A stretch of 64,000 bases of DNA from Muraenolepis orangiensis (GCA_027704905.1 CM051015.1:17665227-17729226), one strand, 5' to 3'; positions 1 to 19,781 are shown, numbered from the stretch's first letter. The notes: generated by a model not told the origin, from the sequence alone. A program made the numbers and translations.

Positions 1-1229
1 CATTGAACTCCTAGAGAGGGAGTAGGGAATGAGGGAAGGATTTCACTATATAGTCCTCTACATTGGACTCCTATAGTAGGGAGTAGGGAATGAGTGAAGG
101 CCCCATACACAGCACACACTATAGCTAACTAGCTATTTGACTTAATAAGCATATTTTTGAGGGGGTATGAACGCCTGTGTTTAGTGTATAGTGAGATTAT
201 ATAGTGAGCTCATTGGCAAAATGGATAAAAAAAATACTTTGGGTGTGGGACACAACTCGAGATGCCGTTAATTATCAACAATTGCTGTTGCATAATTAAA
301 CGTCCCATATGGGTTAGTGACCATCGGTTGGTACACTACTTTTCATGGTGCATTGTGGGATACAATAAGTGCACTGGGTATACTAATGACCTAATACGCG
401 TAATTAGGCGTTTGCACGCCTGTGTTTGGGATTGGCTCTCAACAGTGCATAGGTTTTCAGATGGTCTTGTCTGTGTATTTATTGCAGGAGTGAAATGAAC
501 TGCTTTCTAATTGTGTTGGGGGGTAATGAAAAAAACGACACAGATAAAAGACGGCCTTCAGAACACTTAAGACTCAAAGACATCAATTAAAGGTGTTATA
601 GGCCTATATTTGTTTTGAGTGCGTCCACATAAAAAATGATGATGAAACAAGAAAACCATTCAAAATAACATCAGCCTCTTAGGCTAACGTCATTCGTCTC
701 CAAATGTTGTGCCGCTACGTGTGTGTTTGCGTGAAAGTGCGTTTAAAACAAAAAAAACAAGTAAGTTAGGATAAAAGTAAACACCTCCGCTGTCCACTTG
801 GTAGTATAAGCAACACATGCATTTTCAGGGGAAATCTGTTAACGCTGTAACTGGAGGCCGTTGGAGGGGGGATGGGGGGGGGGGGGGCATAGAGAATTGC
901 CAGCGGGCAGCTGGGCCAGCTACTGTGCCATGGCTTCTTTATATCGGGGCTATTAGGTTTCCCATCATAGTGTCCCCCACACACAGGCACACATTGTCAC
1001 CGAGGGGCTTGTGTGCAGCGCAATTGTGCACAGCCACATGCACAGCCCTGCGCATGTGTCCTCCCGCTGTGGGCGGCTGTACACTGCGCGTGTGCAAACT
1101 GGACACACACAGGCTGACAGGAGGGCATAAAAGACCTTTAATCAGACACACCTGTCGTGAAGCCAGCTGCCATGAACAGTTCCCCCCGTTGTAACATATC
1201 ATATGCACGCATGTGCTCAGTACGTACAG
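1..1229. other. Intergenic, no gene recognised
   Basis: I see no supportable gene. Two imperfect copies of a 32-bp segment with the core GGGAGTAGGGAATGAG lie at about 8-40 and 69-100. A G-run occurs at about 868-887. Short open frames here have no recognisable domain, no flanking splice sites and no homology I know. Confidence 0.6.
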
Positions 1230-1232
1230 ACA

Positions 1233-1551
<319 letters not shown>

Positions 1552-2238
1552 TACTGCCAGTAACATTAACCTTGATTTATTTCCCTGCAGTAGTTTATAA
1601 AGGAATCAAAATGTCCATTCGTCCTTCATAATGAAGCAAGGCAGATGCATGTAGTCAGGAACGCATCCATGGTGTCACTCTGATGTCTGATGTCAGAAAA
1701 CATCTGTAACAGAAGGGTTGAACTGTGATGTAATGTAATGCAATGAAATGAAATGGACATATTGATCTCTCTTCTTTCTGGTTTCAGTGTTATGATTGGC
1801 ATTGGGGAAAAAAAATTATCATGTTTTGTTCTTTCACTGGGATTTGTGTATAAACACTAATATTCTTATTATTATTATTATTAATAATAATAATAATAAT
1901 AATAATACTAACAGTTATGAATTATATTGTCAACCTTGCCTACGTATACATTTATATTGATATTCAGCTCCCAGGGTTTATGTTATTGCAGGGACACTGA
2001 GGTCGAGATCGAGGTCTATAACACAAAGAGATAGAGAGCCATTCTGAATGTTTGGGTTCCGGGATACATATTCAATGACAATGATGTGAATATGCATATA
2101 TTTTGTAATATTATATTATTGCCACAAGGTGGCTCTCTTGCACTGGTATATATTGATAAGCGGCATGTAGGCATGTAGCCTACATTGAAACAATAACGGT
2201 CACTTACAAACATGTATTTCAAGTGAACCAACGTACGT
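1552..2238. other. Intergenic, AT-rich, no gene
   Basis: A small (TTA/TAA)n tract lies near 1863-1908 (tattattatta then taataataa, a short inverted AT palindrome). Nothing coding is recognised. Confidence 0.5.
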
Positions 2239-2351
<113 letters not shown>

Positions 2352-2729
2352 GAGTGTAGTGTAACAATGTGTCTCAGTCTTTTCTGGTTGGATCCATAAC
2401 GGAGCTAAGCTATGGAACTTTCTTTTTTACAGACACAACATTGTAGGATATAGTAGTGTCCTACGATGACCTGTGAAAGGGGACTATCAGCTGGGCTGTG
2501 TGGAGATTTAAACAGATTCCGTTTTTTTTACCCAATTGAACACACTTGAATTAAGTCAAATCATCAACTTAACAAATGGGAGTCGTTGCTCTTTTAAGGC
2601 CAGTGTAATATGTTTGTTATTTTAAATATATATAATATATAACGTAAGGATGAGATGGCATTCAGAGGCCTGTCTTCCTTCATTACTGGTGTGAGGCGTT
2701 TGCTTCTGAGTAAAAAACAGAATATTAGG

Positions 2730-3160
2730 GAGGGGCTGAGATTTGAACCTTTGAATCTTTATTGGTCACAATGTCACAGAACATTAGGGTACATTCACAC
2801 AATAGTGTCACTGTTCATATTGCCTGGACTTGGTCAAGCGAAGCAACAGCCAAACACCTTGATTGTGATGTGTGTGTCGAGGAGTGAGGGGTCAGGGCAT
2901 TGGCTCAATTTTCTGTCATCGTGGTACAGAGTTCAGAGAGAGAGGGGGGGGGGGGGGGGGTGGCGAGGGCGGGGGGGGGGGCTGTCATCGTGGCACAGAT
3001 TTCAGAGAGATGACAGCTGAGGGGAAAAAGCTGTTCCTGAGCCTGCTTGACATGGAACAAAGGTTCCTGTAGCGCCTCCCGGAGGGGAGGAAGGCAAACA
3101 GTCCATGGTTGGGGTGAGAGGTGTCTTTGACAGTTTTGCATGCCTTCCTCAGACACATAA
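2730..3160. repeat. Dispersed fish repeat with poly-G interruptions
   Basis: This non-coding stretch contains phrases I associate with a widespread fish interspersed repeat: a TTTATTGGTCAC-like start near 2758, 'gaggggaaaaagctgttcctgag' near 3019-3041 and 'gtagcgcctcccgga' near 3069. Within it, the phrase ctgtcatcgtggYacaga is present twice (about 2916 and 2982), separated by two G-runs (about 2943-2978), which indicates a local duplication. I cannot name the family with certainty. Confidence 0.5.
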
Positions 3161-3714
3161 ACCCTGTGTACGCATTGATGTTGATATTCTCTCCTTAGTT
3201 ATTTATGTTATATTTTGTGTGTATCATATTAACTTGTGTCGTCTTTGTCTTCTGTTATGTTTACCTTTAGGTAAAGACCACCCTTACCAACTATTCTTTT
3301 CACCACCCAATCCCATTGTATGTATCCTTTGTGTCATGCAGCGTATCTTTCTTTTAACAATGATGCGCCATAAATACAAATGAATAGAAGCGAGAACGGC
3401 TGCAGAGGGTTAGGCTGTACACCTACCTGCTGCTGGTTGAGACAATGAGCCCGCCCTGCTGGATACAAAAGGCCTGCTCGGATCAGTTTGGACCGGTTTG
3501 GTCTGGTTGTTAGACTCCCCCCCCCCCCCCCCCCCCCACACACACACGATTGTCCATGAGGGATACACATTTCACAACCACGAGGGGCATTCCTGTTACC
3601 ATCTGTCATCAACTCATCAACATCAAGATTCAATTGTAATGCTGAATAGGTACATTAGTATGCATAGTACTATGACCAAGTCATATCATGTGTATAGAAC
3701 AATAGAAGTACAAG

Positions 3715-3890
3715 ATCAAATATACAAGATTTGTATTGGCCATTTGCAACAAGTACAATGGAATGCCTACTCCCCATTCCCTCACACAGTATGAATTTCT
3801 AAACAATACTATAAAATGCTAAAATACTAAACACAATAAAAAATAATAAAAATAACAATAAAGTGACTGATGGATGAAGTATGGCTGGGT
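3715..3890 (-). repeat. Dispersed repeat family A, copy 1
   Basis: Minus-strand copy of a family present six times in the window. Its diagnostic 3' phrase on its own strand is GGGGAGTAAGCATTCCATTG followed by TACTTGTTGCAAATGGCCAA. Here the reverse complement lies at about 3735-3790. Confidence 0.75.
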
Positions 3891-4169
3891 TGACAGTGCC
3901 CCGGAGAGGCGTTCCTTCCATCCTGAGCGAGGCTCTGTGTGTTGAGTGTGGGTGTGGGTGTTTCTCTGTTTACTAGACAACAGTCCCAGCGACCGGAGAC
4001 ACTCCCATATGTGGTCACAGGGAGACTCACGGGACCCCAGGATAGCATCGACAACACCTATGATGATCCAGATGATCCGGCTGTCAGACAGAGCTCAGCA
4101 GAGCAGGAATTCCTTTTTGAATTGGCGGGGAACCTTTTTGCATGGTTCCATACATATTCCATTTGTTGG

Positions 4170-4332
4170 TGTGCGTTATAACCTCCGCTATCGAAGATGG
4201 GAGGAGGTAATGCTTTCGCCCCTGTGTTTGTTGTTTGTGTTTGTTTGATTGTCTGTTAGCAAGATCATTTGAAAAGTTACCAAAACTGGACACAACTGGT
4301 GGTAAGATTACTTATGGGCCAAGGAACCGTTT
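4170..4332. repeat. Dispersed repeat family B (MITE-like), copy 1
   Basis: Contains the family's hallmarks in order: TATAACCTCC near 4178, a short spacer, GGAGGTAATG, a CGCCCCTGTGTTTGTT stretch, TGTTTGATTGTCTGTTAGCAAG, and a gatcatttgaaaagtta-type flank. Three more copies are in the window. Imperfect inverted symmetry around the CCTCC/GGAGG core suggests a non-autonomous DNA element. Confidence 0.6.
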
Positions 4333-4436
4333 TTGTTGTTGTTGCGCAGATCGATGCAGGGGAATTGGTGTGGTGGAGGTAATGCACTCTACTCGGGGGC
4401 CCTCTATTATTTGTACTGTTTTATACCAATAAAGCC

Positions 4437-4690
4437 TTATGTTCCTGCACGTCCACTTCACTCTGCTGCCTCGAGGCACGTGCTTGTGCTCTCGCTCTCG
4501 AGGCCCCTGGGTCCCATCTTCACGCTCACGGCTGTTCTCTGTCCCGTGGCCCAGAAGTGGTAGAATGAACTCCCCGCCAACGTATTGTACTTTTACCTGA
4601 GCACTGGTTCTGCTCTTAGAGGCTTGGTAGGAAGGAAATGCACGTATGACTTCTGGTGACTAGTAGTTCTCTGGCCTACCAATGTGGAAT
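4437..4690 (+). repeat. L2-type LINE 3' end remnant
   Basis: Resembles the 3' end of an L2-like LINE: a decayed stretch like the 'PYxPARPLRSA..' C-terminal coding region (about 4440-4570, stop at 4561-4563), then the non-coding tail TACTTTTACCTGAGCACTGG that also follows the longer L2 fragment at 23240. Short and broken. Confidence 0.6.
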
Positions 4691-4889
4691 ATCCAATATC
4701 TTTCTAATTCAAATTAAAAAAGGCGTTTGACTTCTTAAATAGTACAACATGTATGGGAAACACTAGAACTGTTTGTAAATGTATGCATTTATCTTTTCCT
4801 CAACGCAATGTGAATAAATTAAACATATATTATATGGCAAATTATACCATCATTCTATTGGTGAGGGGGAGGGGCATGAAAGCCCATGG

Positions 4890-5885
4890 GGGGGGGGGCA
4901 TTGCCTCCTAATGCCCTCCCATGTTGCTTAATGCTTAATTCCCCGGGCTTACTGAACACTCCGACCATCCCAAGTACTTCTGTTGTCTCTTCTCGCACCT
5001 TCCCTCCCATCGGTCACTTATTGTGTTTACACTCCCCGTGGGAATTACATTGTGAGTTGTTGTCGACCTGATGCGTATAGTTTCCTTTTGTCGAGCCGAG
5101 TCGAGTCTGTAAACAGGCCGTGGATGGCGGCTGCATTGCCATCATCATCCGCGCTGTCACGTTAACGGGGATTAGCGACCATCAAGCGGCGCATTATAGC
5201 GCTTCGGCCGGACATCCAGAGCCGGCCCGGTCCCGGGTATGACTCATTTTCCACTGGCGCTGATTCTAGTCTTTTTATGACCCCTCGATGAATGGCAGGA
5301 CAAGGATTATTCTGTTCGCATAAAACCATGCGCATACGCACACACGCTCGCACACGTACACATGTAGGATACACACATACCTATTGTTATTAGACGACAT
5401 ACATACACACAGACACACACACACACACTCTTACCTACACATACGCAGTGCGTATGTGGAGGTGTGTATTACGCACACATTCAGATGATTACTCTCACAC
5501 ACACGCACGTGTGCATTATGTTTACAAAACATATGGCATAAGGCATACGGCATTGACACAAACAGACATACATAACACTCACTCAAAACACAGTAAACCG
5601 ATACTGTGAAGTCTAATCATCATCTCAGAGCTCTAGCATAACCGGCGACTGCAAAGCCCTCGGCCATGACTTGAAAAGAAAACATCCTGGACAAACACTT
5701 TGTGGTTATACTAGGACACTAGATGTGGGAGATCCAGTGAGCAATGCATGCCAAAAGCTATTGTTATGACCAACCAGCTTGGATGCGTATGACATAGACA
5801 CTATGGAATTGTATTCATAGATTGGACCGGTAAATAGATACGGTTAACTGTAGTCGCCTTGTATAATATCTAATTCAGACAGGCC
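4890..5885. other. Intergenic, no gene recognised
   Basis: Contains a G-run near 4889-4899 and scattered short CA tracts (5337-5430). No exon with splice sites or known protein similarity was found. Confidence 0.5.
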
Positions 5886-5916
5886 TGCGGTTGATCCATC
5901 GGCTAAGCTGCTCACC

Positions 5917-5917
<1 letters not shown>

Positions 5918-5971
<54 letters not shown>

Positions 5972-5984
5972 TGCGTGTGTGTGT
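5918..5984. repeat. (GT)n microsatellite
   Basis: GT array with a few GC units at its right end, sitting inside the left copy of the duplicated segment. Confidence 0.95.
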
Positions 5985-6302
5985 TTTGTGAACATGTAAA
6001 ACACACCTGTTTGAGCGAGTGTTTGAGTGAGTGAGTCCCACAGCTGAGCCTACACACACACACATAATATACGATCATAAAGTTGAATGCCTTCCTCTCT
6101 TTACATTCAAGGAACCATCCAGACGTCTTTCTGCCGCATGACTGCACAGGTTTAGTGTGGACCGGGTCTGCTTTCGAAATGCATTTTTGTTATACTTTAT
6201 TGTTATACTACATACCACCACAGCATCCCCTTTTGGTTTCCCCCCAAAACAATACTATTTTTTTTTTTTAACAAACAACAAACAACAACAAACAAACAAC
6301 AA

Positions 6303-6545
6303 ATTGTGAGGATTGAATCCTCTTTATTGGTCACATACATGAAGACATACAGTGAAACGTGTTCTCTGCATTTAACCCATCCTAGTATTAGGAGCAGTGG
6401 GCAGCATTCATACAGCGCCTGGGGAGCAGTTAGGGTTAGGGTCTTCCTCAAGGACACCTCGACAGTTTTTGCTAGGAGGAGCCGGGGATCGAACCAGCAA
6501 CCTTCCGGTTGTGAGGCGACCGCTCTACCTCCTGAGCTAGACTAG
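6303..6545 (-). mobile_element. tRNA-derived SINE
   Basis: Read on the minus strand it begins with a tRNA-like head: an A-box-like TAGCTCAGGAGGTAGAG (about 6524-6540) and a B-box GGTTCGATCCC (complement of 6485-6495). A tail follows containing GGGTTAAATGCAGAGAACAC and an AATAAAGAGG end near 6320. This order (tRNA head, body, tail near the 3' end) is that of fish tRNA-SINEs. It interrupts the left duplicated segment. A related copy lies at 21110-21418. Confidence 0.8.
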
Positions 6546-6609
6546 TCTACTATTTCATTCCGTTACCACTATTACCACTAAACTCCTGCATACCTACAAC
6601 CAGAAATAA

Positions 6610-6743
<134 letters not shown>

Positions 6744-6879
6744 GCACGTGCACGTGCAAAGGGTGAGATAACTCTCTGATTTAGTAAGTTACTGCCCATC
6801 TTCTGCACCTTTTCCATGGCCAGTTGTCTGTCTGTCTGTCTGTCTGTCAGTTTGTCTCTCTCTAAGTCCCCCCCAGACC

Positions 6880-7011
6880 CCTGGCCTATTGTGGGGTGGG
6901 TCGCTAACGACGCAGCCTCCATAAAAACCAGCCTGGTGGATGGAGGACCGCAGAGTTGAGCAGGAGAAGCGGAGAAGAGCATCATCACACACACACCAAT
7001 CCTTCACACAG
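6880..7011 (+). promoter_or_regulatory. Candidate promoter and 5' UTR exon of the METTL21-like gene
   Basis: A TATA-like CATAAAAACC lies at about 6919-6928. About 85 bp downstream is a candidate splice donor CACACAG|GTATGT (exon end about 7011). This would give a short 5' non-coding exon spliced to the coding exon starting near 7300. This is inference; no transcript evidence is available. Confidence 0.35.
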
Positions 7012-7299
7012 GTATGTCCCGCATTACACTGAAATGCCACTGCTTTTCCAGCAACTACAACTTATAGTCCAACCCTATGTAAATACAATGATGTCATTTT
7101 TTCTCCTACCAATTGTAGAAAAGGTTGAACATTAACAGAAAACCTTGTATCTTAAGTAACACACAAGGAATTCATACATAAACACTTCATGGCAACTTTT
7201 GAATGTTTCGTCCTACAATACAATACAATCGATCTACTTCATATACCGGTTGACAAAGTAAACAAGATACTCATTCATTTTAACAGTACCGTCGCTGTC

Positions 7300-8820
7300 A
7301 TGGAGACGTTCACCCCTGTCATGCCAGCTTCCCACCGCCTCCAGCCTCACCTGGAGAACGGGGCCCCTGGGCGCCTCCAGCCTCACCCAGAGAACGGGGC
7401 CCCTGGGCGCCTCCAGCCTCACCCGGAGAACGGGGCCCCTGGGCGCCTCCAGCCTCACCCGGAGAACGGAGCCCCTCAGAAGCAGACCTCTGCACTGGAC
7501 ACTGACGGTGTGGAGGAAGGTGATATGGACATTACGAGTGATCTTCAAGTAATATCTCACTCAAAGTTCTTCACATAACTCTGTGGCGGTATGCGGGCCA
7601 GTCCAGCGGTGATTGTTTGGCTGTTGTCGGGTAAAGTTTGTTATTGGCGATTAAGAAACTTTACCCGACAACAGCCCAGCAAGTTGGCCCCCCGGTGGGC
7701 CTGCTTCAGCCAACATTCTATCGTGGTGTGTTGTTGTTTGTCGGGGGCGGTGTGTTAGGGTGAGCTTCATAAAGGATCTTTCGCTTCTCTCTCTCTTCCG
7801 CAGCGGAGAAGGGCCGCGAGCGGAAGGTGTGGGAGCCGAGCGGTTACTACGCGCTGGGGAAGGAGTACTTCTGCTTCGCCGGGCACAACATCAGCATCCG
7901 AGAGTCCTTGGACACGTTTGGCGCGCTCATCTGGCCTGGGGTGAGTTCAGCTGCCGCTCTTCCCTCCGGCTCTTCCGCTCATACCGTTTTTGTTATCTTC
8001 TGCAGAGGGGGAGGTGTGATGTTGCTCATGATAAGGATGTTTTTTGATCTGTGTAGGCGGTAGCGTTGTGCCAGTTCTTGGAGAACAACCAGCAGGAAGT
8101 GAGTCTCAAGGATAAAGCCGTGCTGGAAATCGGAGCCGGGACTGGCTTGCTGTCCATCGTGGCCAGTCTGCTGGGTAAGTAGTTCCATACCATCATGGAT
8201 TATTTTTTTGGTCTATTGGTTTTTTTCTTTGTGATTTTGTCATCACTTTGATGAAACAGATCCTCCCAGTCTGTTTACAAATGATTGGGCGTCCTTGGTT
8301 TCATATTAATGAATATTATACTCTCTAAGGGTGTTCATCTCAGCACAGTCACAGATTGGCTAACAGATTTGCTAACAGATGGCTAACAGCCGGGTTTCCC
8401 TGGCCTGCTCGCGGTCCCCCAGGTGCCTGGGTAACAGCCACCGACCTGCCCGACATCCTCTCCAACCTGACCTTTAACCTCACGCGGAACACCAGGGGGC
8501 GCTGCCGGTACACACCGCAGGTGGCCGCCCTGACCTGGGGCCAGCACCTGGAGCGGGACTTCCCCCGCAACTGCTGTCACTACGACTACGTGCTGGCGGC
8601 GGACGTGGTCTATCACCACGACTACCTCGAGGAGCTGCTGGCCACCGTCAGTCACTTCTGCCGCCCGGGGAGTAAGACCACGCTGCTGTGGGCCAACAAG
8701 GTGCGCTTCCAGACGGACCTGCGGTTCACCGAGCGCCTCGAGAGCAGCTTCAGCACCAAGCTGCTCTGCGAGTTGCCACAGCAGGAGGTGAAGATATACC
8801 AGGCCACGGCCAGGGAGTGA
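7300..8820 (+). CDS. mettl21: METTL21C/E-like protein-lysine methyltransferase
   Basis: Four coding exons: 7300-7519, 7804-7940, 8057-8174 and 8423-8820 (290 aa), all with GT-AG junctions in agreeing phase. The last three encode a seven-beta-strand class I methyltransferase: FCFAGHNISIRESLDTFGA at the family N-terminal region, SAM motif I LEIGAGTGLLSIVA, acidic motif VTATDLPD, and the METTL21-family post-motif ending in DVVY (LAADVVYHHDYL). Known relatives methylate lysines on chaperones and muscle proteins in the cytosol or nucleus. Mammalian METTL21C is about 264 aa; the extra length is the N-terminus, made of a four-copy 12-residue repeat (RLQPHPENGAPG-type). I place it with METTL21C/E by overall similarity, but paralogue identity is uncertain. 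The start ATG at 7300 is the first in frame before the repeat; the first exon is the least certain. Candidate AATAAA at 9423-9428. Confidence 0.85.
7336..7479 (+). repeat. 36-bp coding minisatellite, 4 copies
   Basis: Units start at 7336, 7372, 7408 and 7444, each beginning CGCCTCCAGCCTCACC. They keep the reading frame (12 residues per unit). The first differs by CTGGAG for CCGGAG/CCAGAG and the last ends in CCCCTCAG. Near-identity suggests recent expansion or homogenisation. Confidence 0.93.
7619..7676. other. Perfect 21-bp hairpin with 16-nt loop
   Basis: Left arm 7619-7639 (GGCTGTTGTCGGGTAAAGTTT, 21 bp) is exactly the reverse complement of 7656-7676; the loop is 7640-7655. It lies in intron 1 of the METTL21-like gene. 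The arms and loop are of pre-miRNA/shRNA-like size, but a degenerate MITE is equally possible. Confidence 0.9.
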
Positions 8821-9880
8821 CTGGGAGGAGGGAGGCGCCATGGGAGGCGTAATGCGGAAAATGATGGATCCATGGATCAAACGATCAATGATGAATGGGT
8901 GTATAGATAGGACATTGGAAGGATGGATGGATGGATGGTGCAAACCATGGAGAACGATTGGGTGGATGGGAGATTGGATGGATGAATCCAATGGTGTTGA
9001 AATCAGATGTTGAAATCGAATGTGGAAGTCAGATTTAGAAATCAGATGTAGAAATCAGATGCGTTATGCAGTCTGTGTACAAGTGAAGGGCGTTTTTATT
9101 ATTTTAACTCAGTGAGACAAACCTGAATCAAAGGTCCATTAAATACAAAAGCACATTGGTTTTGAAATGAGCAGGGTTTTGCTGAAGCAGAAAGACAGAA
9201 ACACTTTTATTCATATTTACATTTAAACTTTTTCAAACAATTTAAGTTTTTACTGATATCCAACCTGTATTCCGTTACATGTATAAATAAATAGCTTAGC
9301 TTTGAAATGATAGATTTTCACATTTTTTAGCTTATGAGGCCTATAAAAAAATACCAATTTGTAATAATAGTTTTTTAAATATTATGGCAATACCCATTAA
9401 GAAAGTATTAATTTCATACTGAAATAAAAAAGTAATAAAAAGTACTGAATTTGTGGTCTTTTGTATGATATGTTCACAGCGGTTTTAATGAACTGCCTTT
9501 AAAGCAAGCTTCATTACTTACTCACGTCAACCATAAGCATGTCTGTCATACACAGCTACAATCCACACCTAGAACCTCAAAATGACCAGGAACATAATAT
9601 CACAATCACAATATAAACAGCTCTAAAGGGATAACCTCACAACAGGGTCAAGTAAAGAGAGTAGAAGGGTTATCTCCTCAATCAAGACCTCACCTAAACA
9701 ATTTCCACAACCTAAAACGCCAAAAGAAAACGCAATCCATCCTGGAAGTTATCCAGCCTCTCCCCTTGAAATCTCTTGAGCATAAGCCATCCTACTTTAC
9801 CTGGTCAAATGAACCACATAACATCACAAACACAACCCAAAGTCTAAAGAGGACTTCTGGAGTTTGGGAGGGGTATTGGA
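8821..9880. other. 3' UTR of METTL21-like gene and intergenic DNA
   Basis: Downstream of the stop there is a GATG-rich tract (about 8863-8990) and an AT-rich stretch with ATTAAA near 9137 and AATAAA at 9423-9428 (the likely poly(A) signal). No further gene is seen. Confidence 0.5.
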
Positions 9881-9892
9881 ATGTTTACATGT

Positions 9893-10177
9893 TCTAATGC
9901 TGCGTTCCAGACAACTCGGACTCATTACAGTTACTGCACTGTACTGCACTGTATTCATGATGCTGCTGCACTACTGGCACTTTAAAATGCTTTTAAATGT
10001 GTTTTGCACAATTCTACACATGTACATATCATCATTCAGTCACTTTTATGTTACTTTCTATTGTGTATAGTATTTTTTACAATATTGTGTTTTAGTAATT
10101 CATACTGCGGGAGGGAATGGGGAGTAAGCATTCCATTGTACTTGTTGCAAATGGCAAATAAAAATCTTGTATCTTGT
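9893..10177 (+). repeat. Dispersed repeat family A, copy 2
   Basis: Plus-strand copy with ACTCATTACAGTTACTGCAC near the left end, TTTTAAATG, ACATGTACATATCATCATTCA, and the shared right end GGGAATGGGGAGTAAGCATTC then CTTGTTGCAAATGGC. Confidence 0.8.
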
Positions 10178-10810
10178 AAGTCGAGAATTCACGACCTCCT
10201 GCTAGAAAAAGTGCAGTGGAACACACCACCTGAAGTCAAACTTTCTACTACTTTCAGTCGAGTACATCGACTTCAGTTTCCCACGTCACATAACAACGGC
10301 GGCACACAGAGGATGTGTAGTAGTAATACTATGATTACTAGGGACTAGGGAGTAATACTACGATTGATTTCATGTACTTTATTTTCAATGTCATACCATT
10401 TATTTCCTCTCTTGTACATGTCATTCAATAGGAGAAAGAGGGTAGGATGTAATTGTAGACTAGTCTGTATTTGTAGACTAGTCTGTATTTGTATTAGACT
10501 AATGAATGTAATTTTTAGATACGTTTCCGCCGTTTCCAAGTAGAGAAGCGGTGTGAAATTAAAATGTATAATAGAGTCTGTTACTCAATGCGCCCCGCCC
10601 CCTGTTTCATTGATGTATGCAAGGAGGCTGTACAGCCAAAGAAACACCACCTTGTCACGGTTCAGCCATGCTTGCTGTTGACGTTTGGTGCCACACACCC
10701 CGGACACGCTTTGAGATCGTAACTCGGAAAAGTTTCAAGTCGAAAAATGCACGACTCACGAGTTGTCTGGAATGCGGCATTAACACGCCTCGTCCTGATC
10801 TTTCACGCAC

Positions 10811-17840
<7,030 letters not shown>

Positions 17841-19781
17841 GTTGGTGGCAAGTTACTGCTGTGAATCCACTCAGAGGTCGGACATTGCTACACAACCAAA
17901 AAAATACGTTGGGAGGAGGGGGGATCGGTAATCTAATTTGCAGAGGTGCAAGGGTGAAAAGGCAGGTGATGCGGCCAGCGATGCAGATTACAACGAAATG
18001 ACAGCAGTGCATGAGGGAGAAATGGGAGGTCCGAGATAGACCCATGTACTTGACACGGACACACTTGAGCATATACATCATCGTACAAAAGACACACACA
18101 CACCTGAGTCAACACCTTTCATTAATCCATTAACACCCTAATGCCCTAGACAAAATGCGAGCGCTCGAGTTAGGCCAGTGGTGATACAAGCCATGCACAT
18201 GGATTACTGCTGGTCGGCCAAGAGGCACTCTAACCGGCAAACAGCAACATTACGTGTCACTCAAGTGATCTTTATCAATCGTGTTCAATCTCCAGTGGGA
18301 TACTGGGAACTGGTGGTTTACCCAAACCACCAGTTTGGCGGTTTAGTCTGCCAAAAAACCACCTCCTGGTGGTTTACCCAAACACTGGAGAAACTAAAGA
18401 CACATTATGAAATAGATTGCCTATAGTGCTAGAAAGTTGTATTACAATAGTTGTACATACACAAGTTGCTGTGATAGATTGCTTTGGTATACAATGATTG
18501 TTAAGACATTAGCTTATTGGACAAACGCTGCCCTAATGCCTGATCAGAATGGAAACTTCTTTCCAGAATGGAATTTGTAACCGTGTATAATGTAGATGAT
18601 CTCTGTTCAGTGTAATTTGACTGGTTCTGTATCTAGTGCCTCAAGACTAAATCATTAACATTCCTTAAAATAAAAAATACTTCTGTACCAAACTGGTCAT
18701 TAATGTTAGAGTGCATGCATAATATATTTAAAATACCATTAGAGCATCAGCATAAATCATAACTCACATTGAGTTATGACCAACGGCCGGCACTTTCCGG
18801 TTTTTATATAAAGCGACAAAATGCATGGATGCAAAGTTATTAAAACAATCTATATTTAATTTTCAAACTTATATTAGATTACAGAAAAAGGTATTTGGAA
18901 GAGTCAGTACACGTAAAAAGGAGATCTTTTTAAGAGAGTACATAAAGACCACATAGTTCACACATCCATAGTTTCCAGGTCTACCTTTTACCACTGGCCT
19001 CTAGAGGATACTATAAGCTACAATCATCGTAGGGTCCACAAACAGGTAATTAACAAACAAAGCTTATCTTCCTATAGGGAGCCTGGGTTTTCTCGGAGGT
19101 CTGTACCTTGCTGGTGTCGCTCGTATGTAAACACTAACAAGGTGTGACGGGACGGGGGACGGGGGGGAGAAACTCCTCCTCGTCGTCATCAACTCCAGTA
19201 TACAAAAGTAAACAAGCAACAAACGAAAAAAACAAAAAGAATGAAAGCTGCCTACAGAACAGAGGAAAGTCAGCCCAACACTGGGGGGGGGGGGGGGGTT
19301 TGGGGGAAGGCTGGATCCACGGCCCGTCTACGCAGACACTTTTGGCAGGCACCAAGCAACACTGAATCAACACCATCCTAAAGTCTGCCAAAATGCCATC
19401 ACAACATAATAATAATAATAATAATAATAATAAGGGCAACTATTTCACACGGAACACTATACATTGTCCAACAGCAGTGGGTTTGAAGAAGCTAAGAGGA
19501 GAAAAGGGGGGCCTTTTGCTCATCTTTATTTATTTTCAAACGGGGGATGGCTTACCGAGTAGTGGGTTAGAAGGACAAAAGAAATAAAAAATAAAAGACT
19601 GATGCACAGTGATTCTGACACACACACACACACACACACACCTGAGGAAAGCCAGGCTGAGCGACTACAGGTAGGAGGGAGGGCAGAGGGTCAGGAGAAC
19701 ACAGAAAAAAAACAGTGGACTTGAATCCCATGGTGATGAGACTGTGCTTGTTGGAGGCGGGGCAACGACGGAGAGGGCGGG
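17841..19781. other. grk1 upstream region and tfdp1 3' UTR
   Basis: Between the grk1 start and the tfdp1 stop. It holds the small palindromic repeat at 18290-18390, a G-run near 19282-19298, a TAA tract at 19408-19432 and a short CA tract near 19620. Minus-strand AATAAA candidates for tfdp1 lie near 19526-19537. No extra gene is recognised. Confidence 0.5.
18290..18390. repeat. About 100-bp palindromic repeat (possible MITE)
   Basis: Bounded by the inverted octamer pair CTCCAGTG (18290-18297) and CACTGGAG (18383-18390). Inside, 18308-18319 and 18324-18335 form a perfect 12-bp stem (AACTGGTGGTTT) around ACCC. The phrase TGGTGGTTTACCCAAAC occurs twice. Confidence 0.55.

Noticed and set aside
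262..498. 78-residue open frame near the left end
   Set aside because: No similarity recognised, cysteine-rich by chance, no supporting signals.
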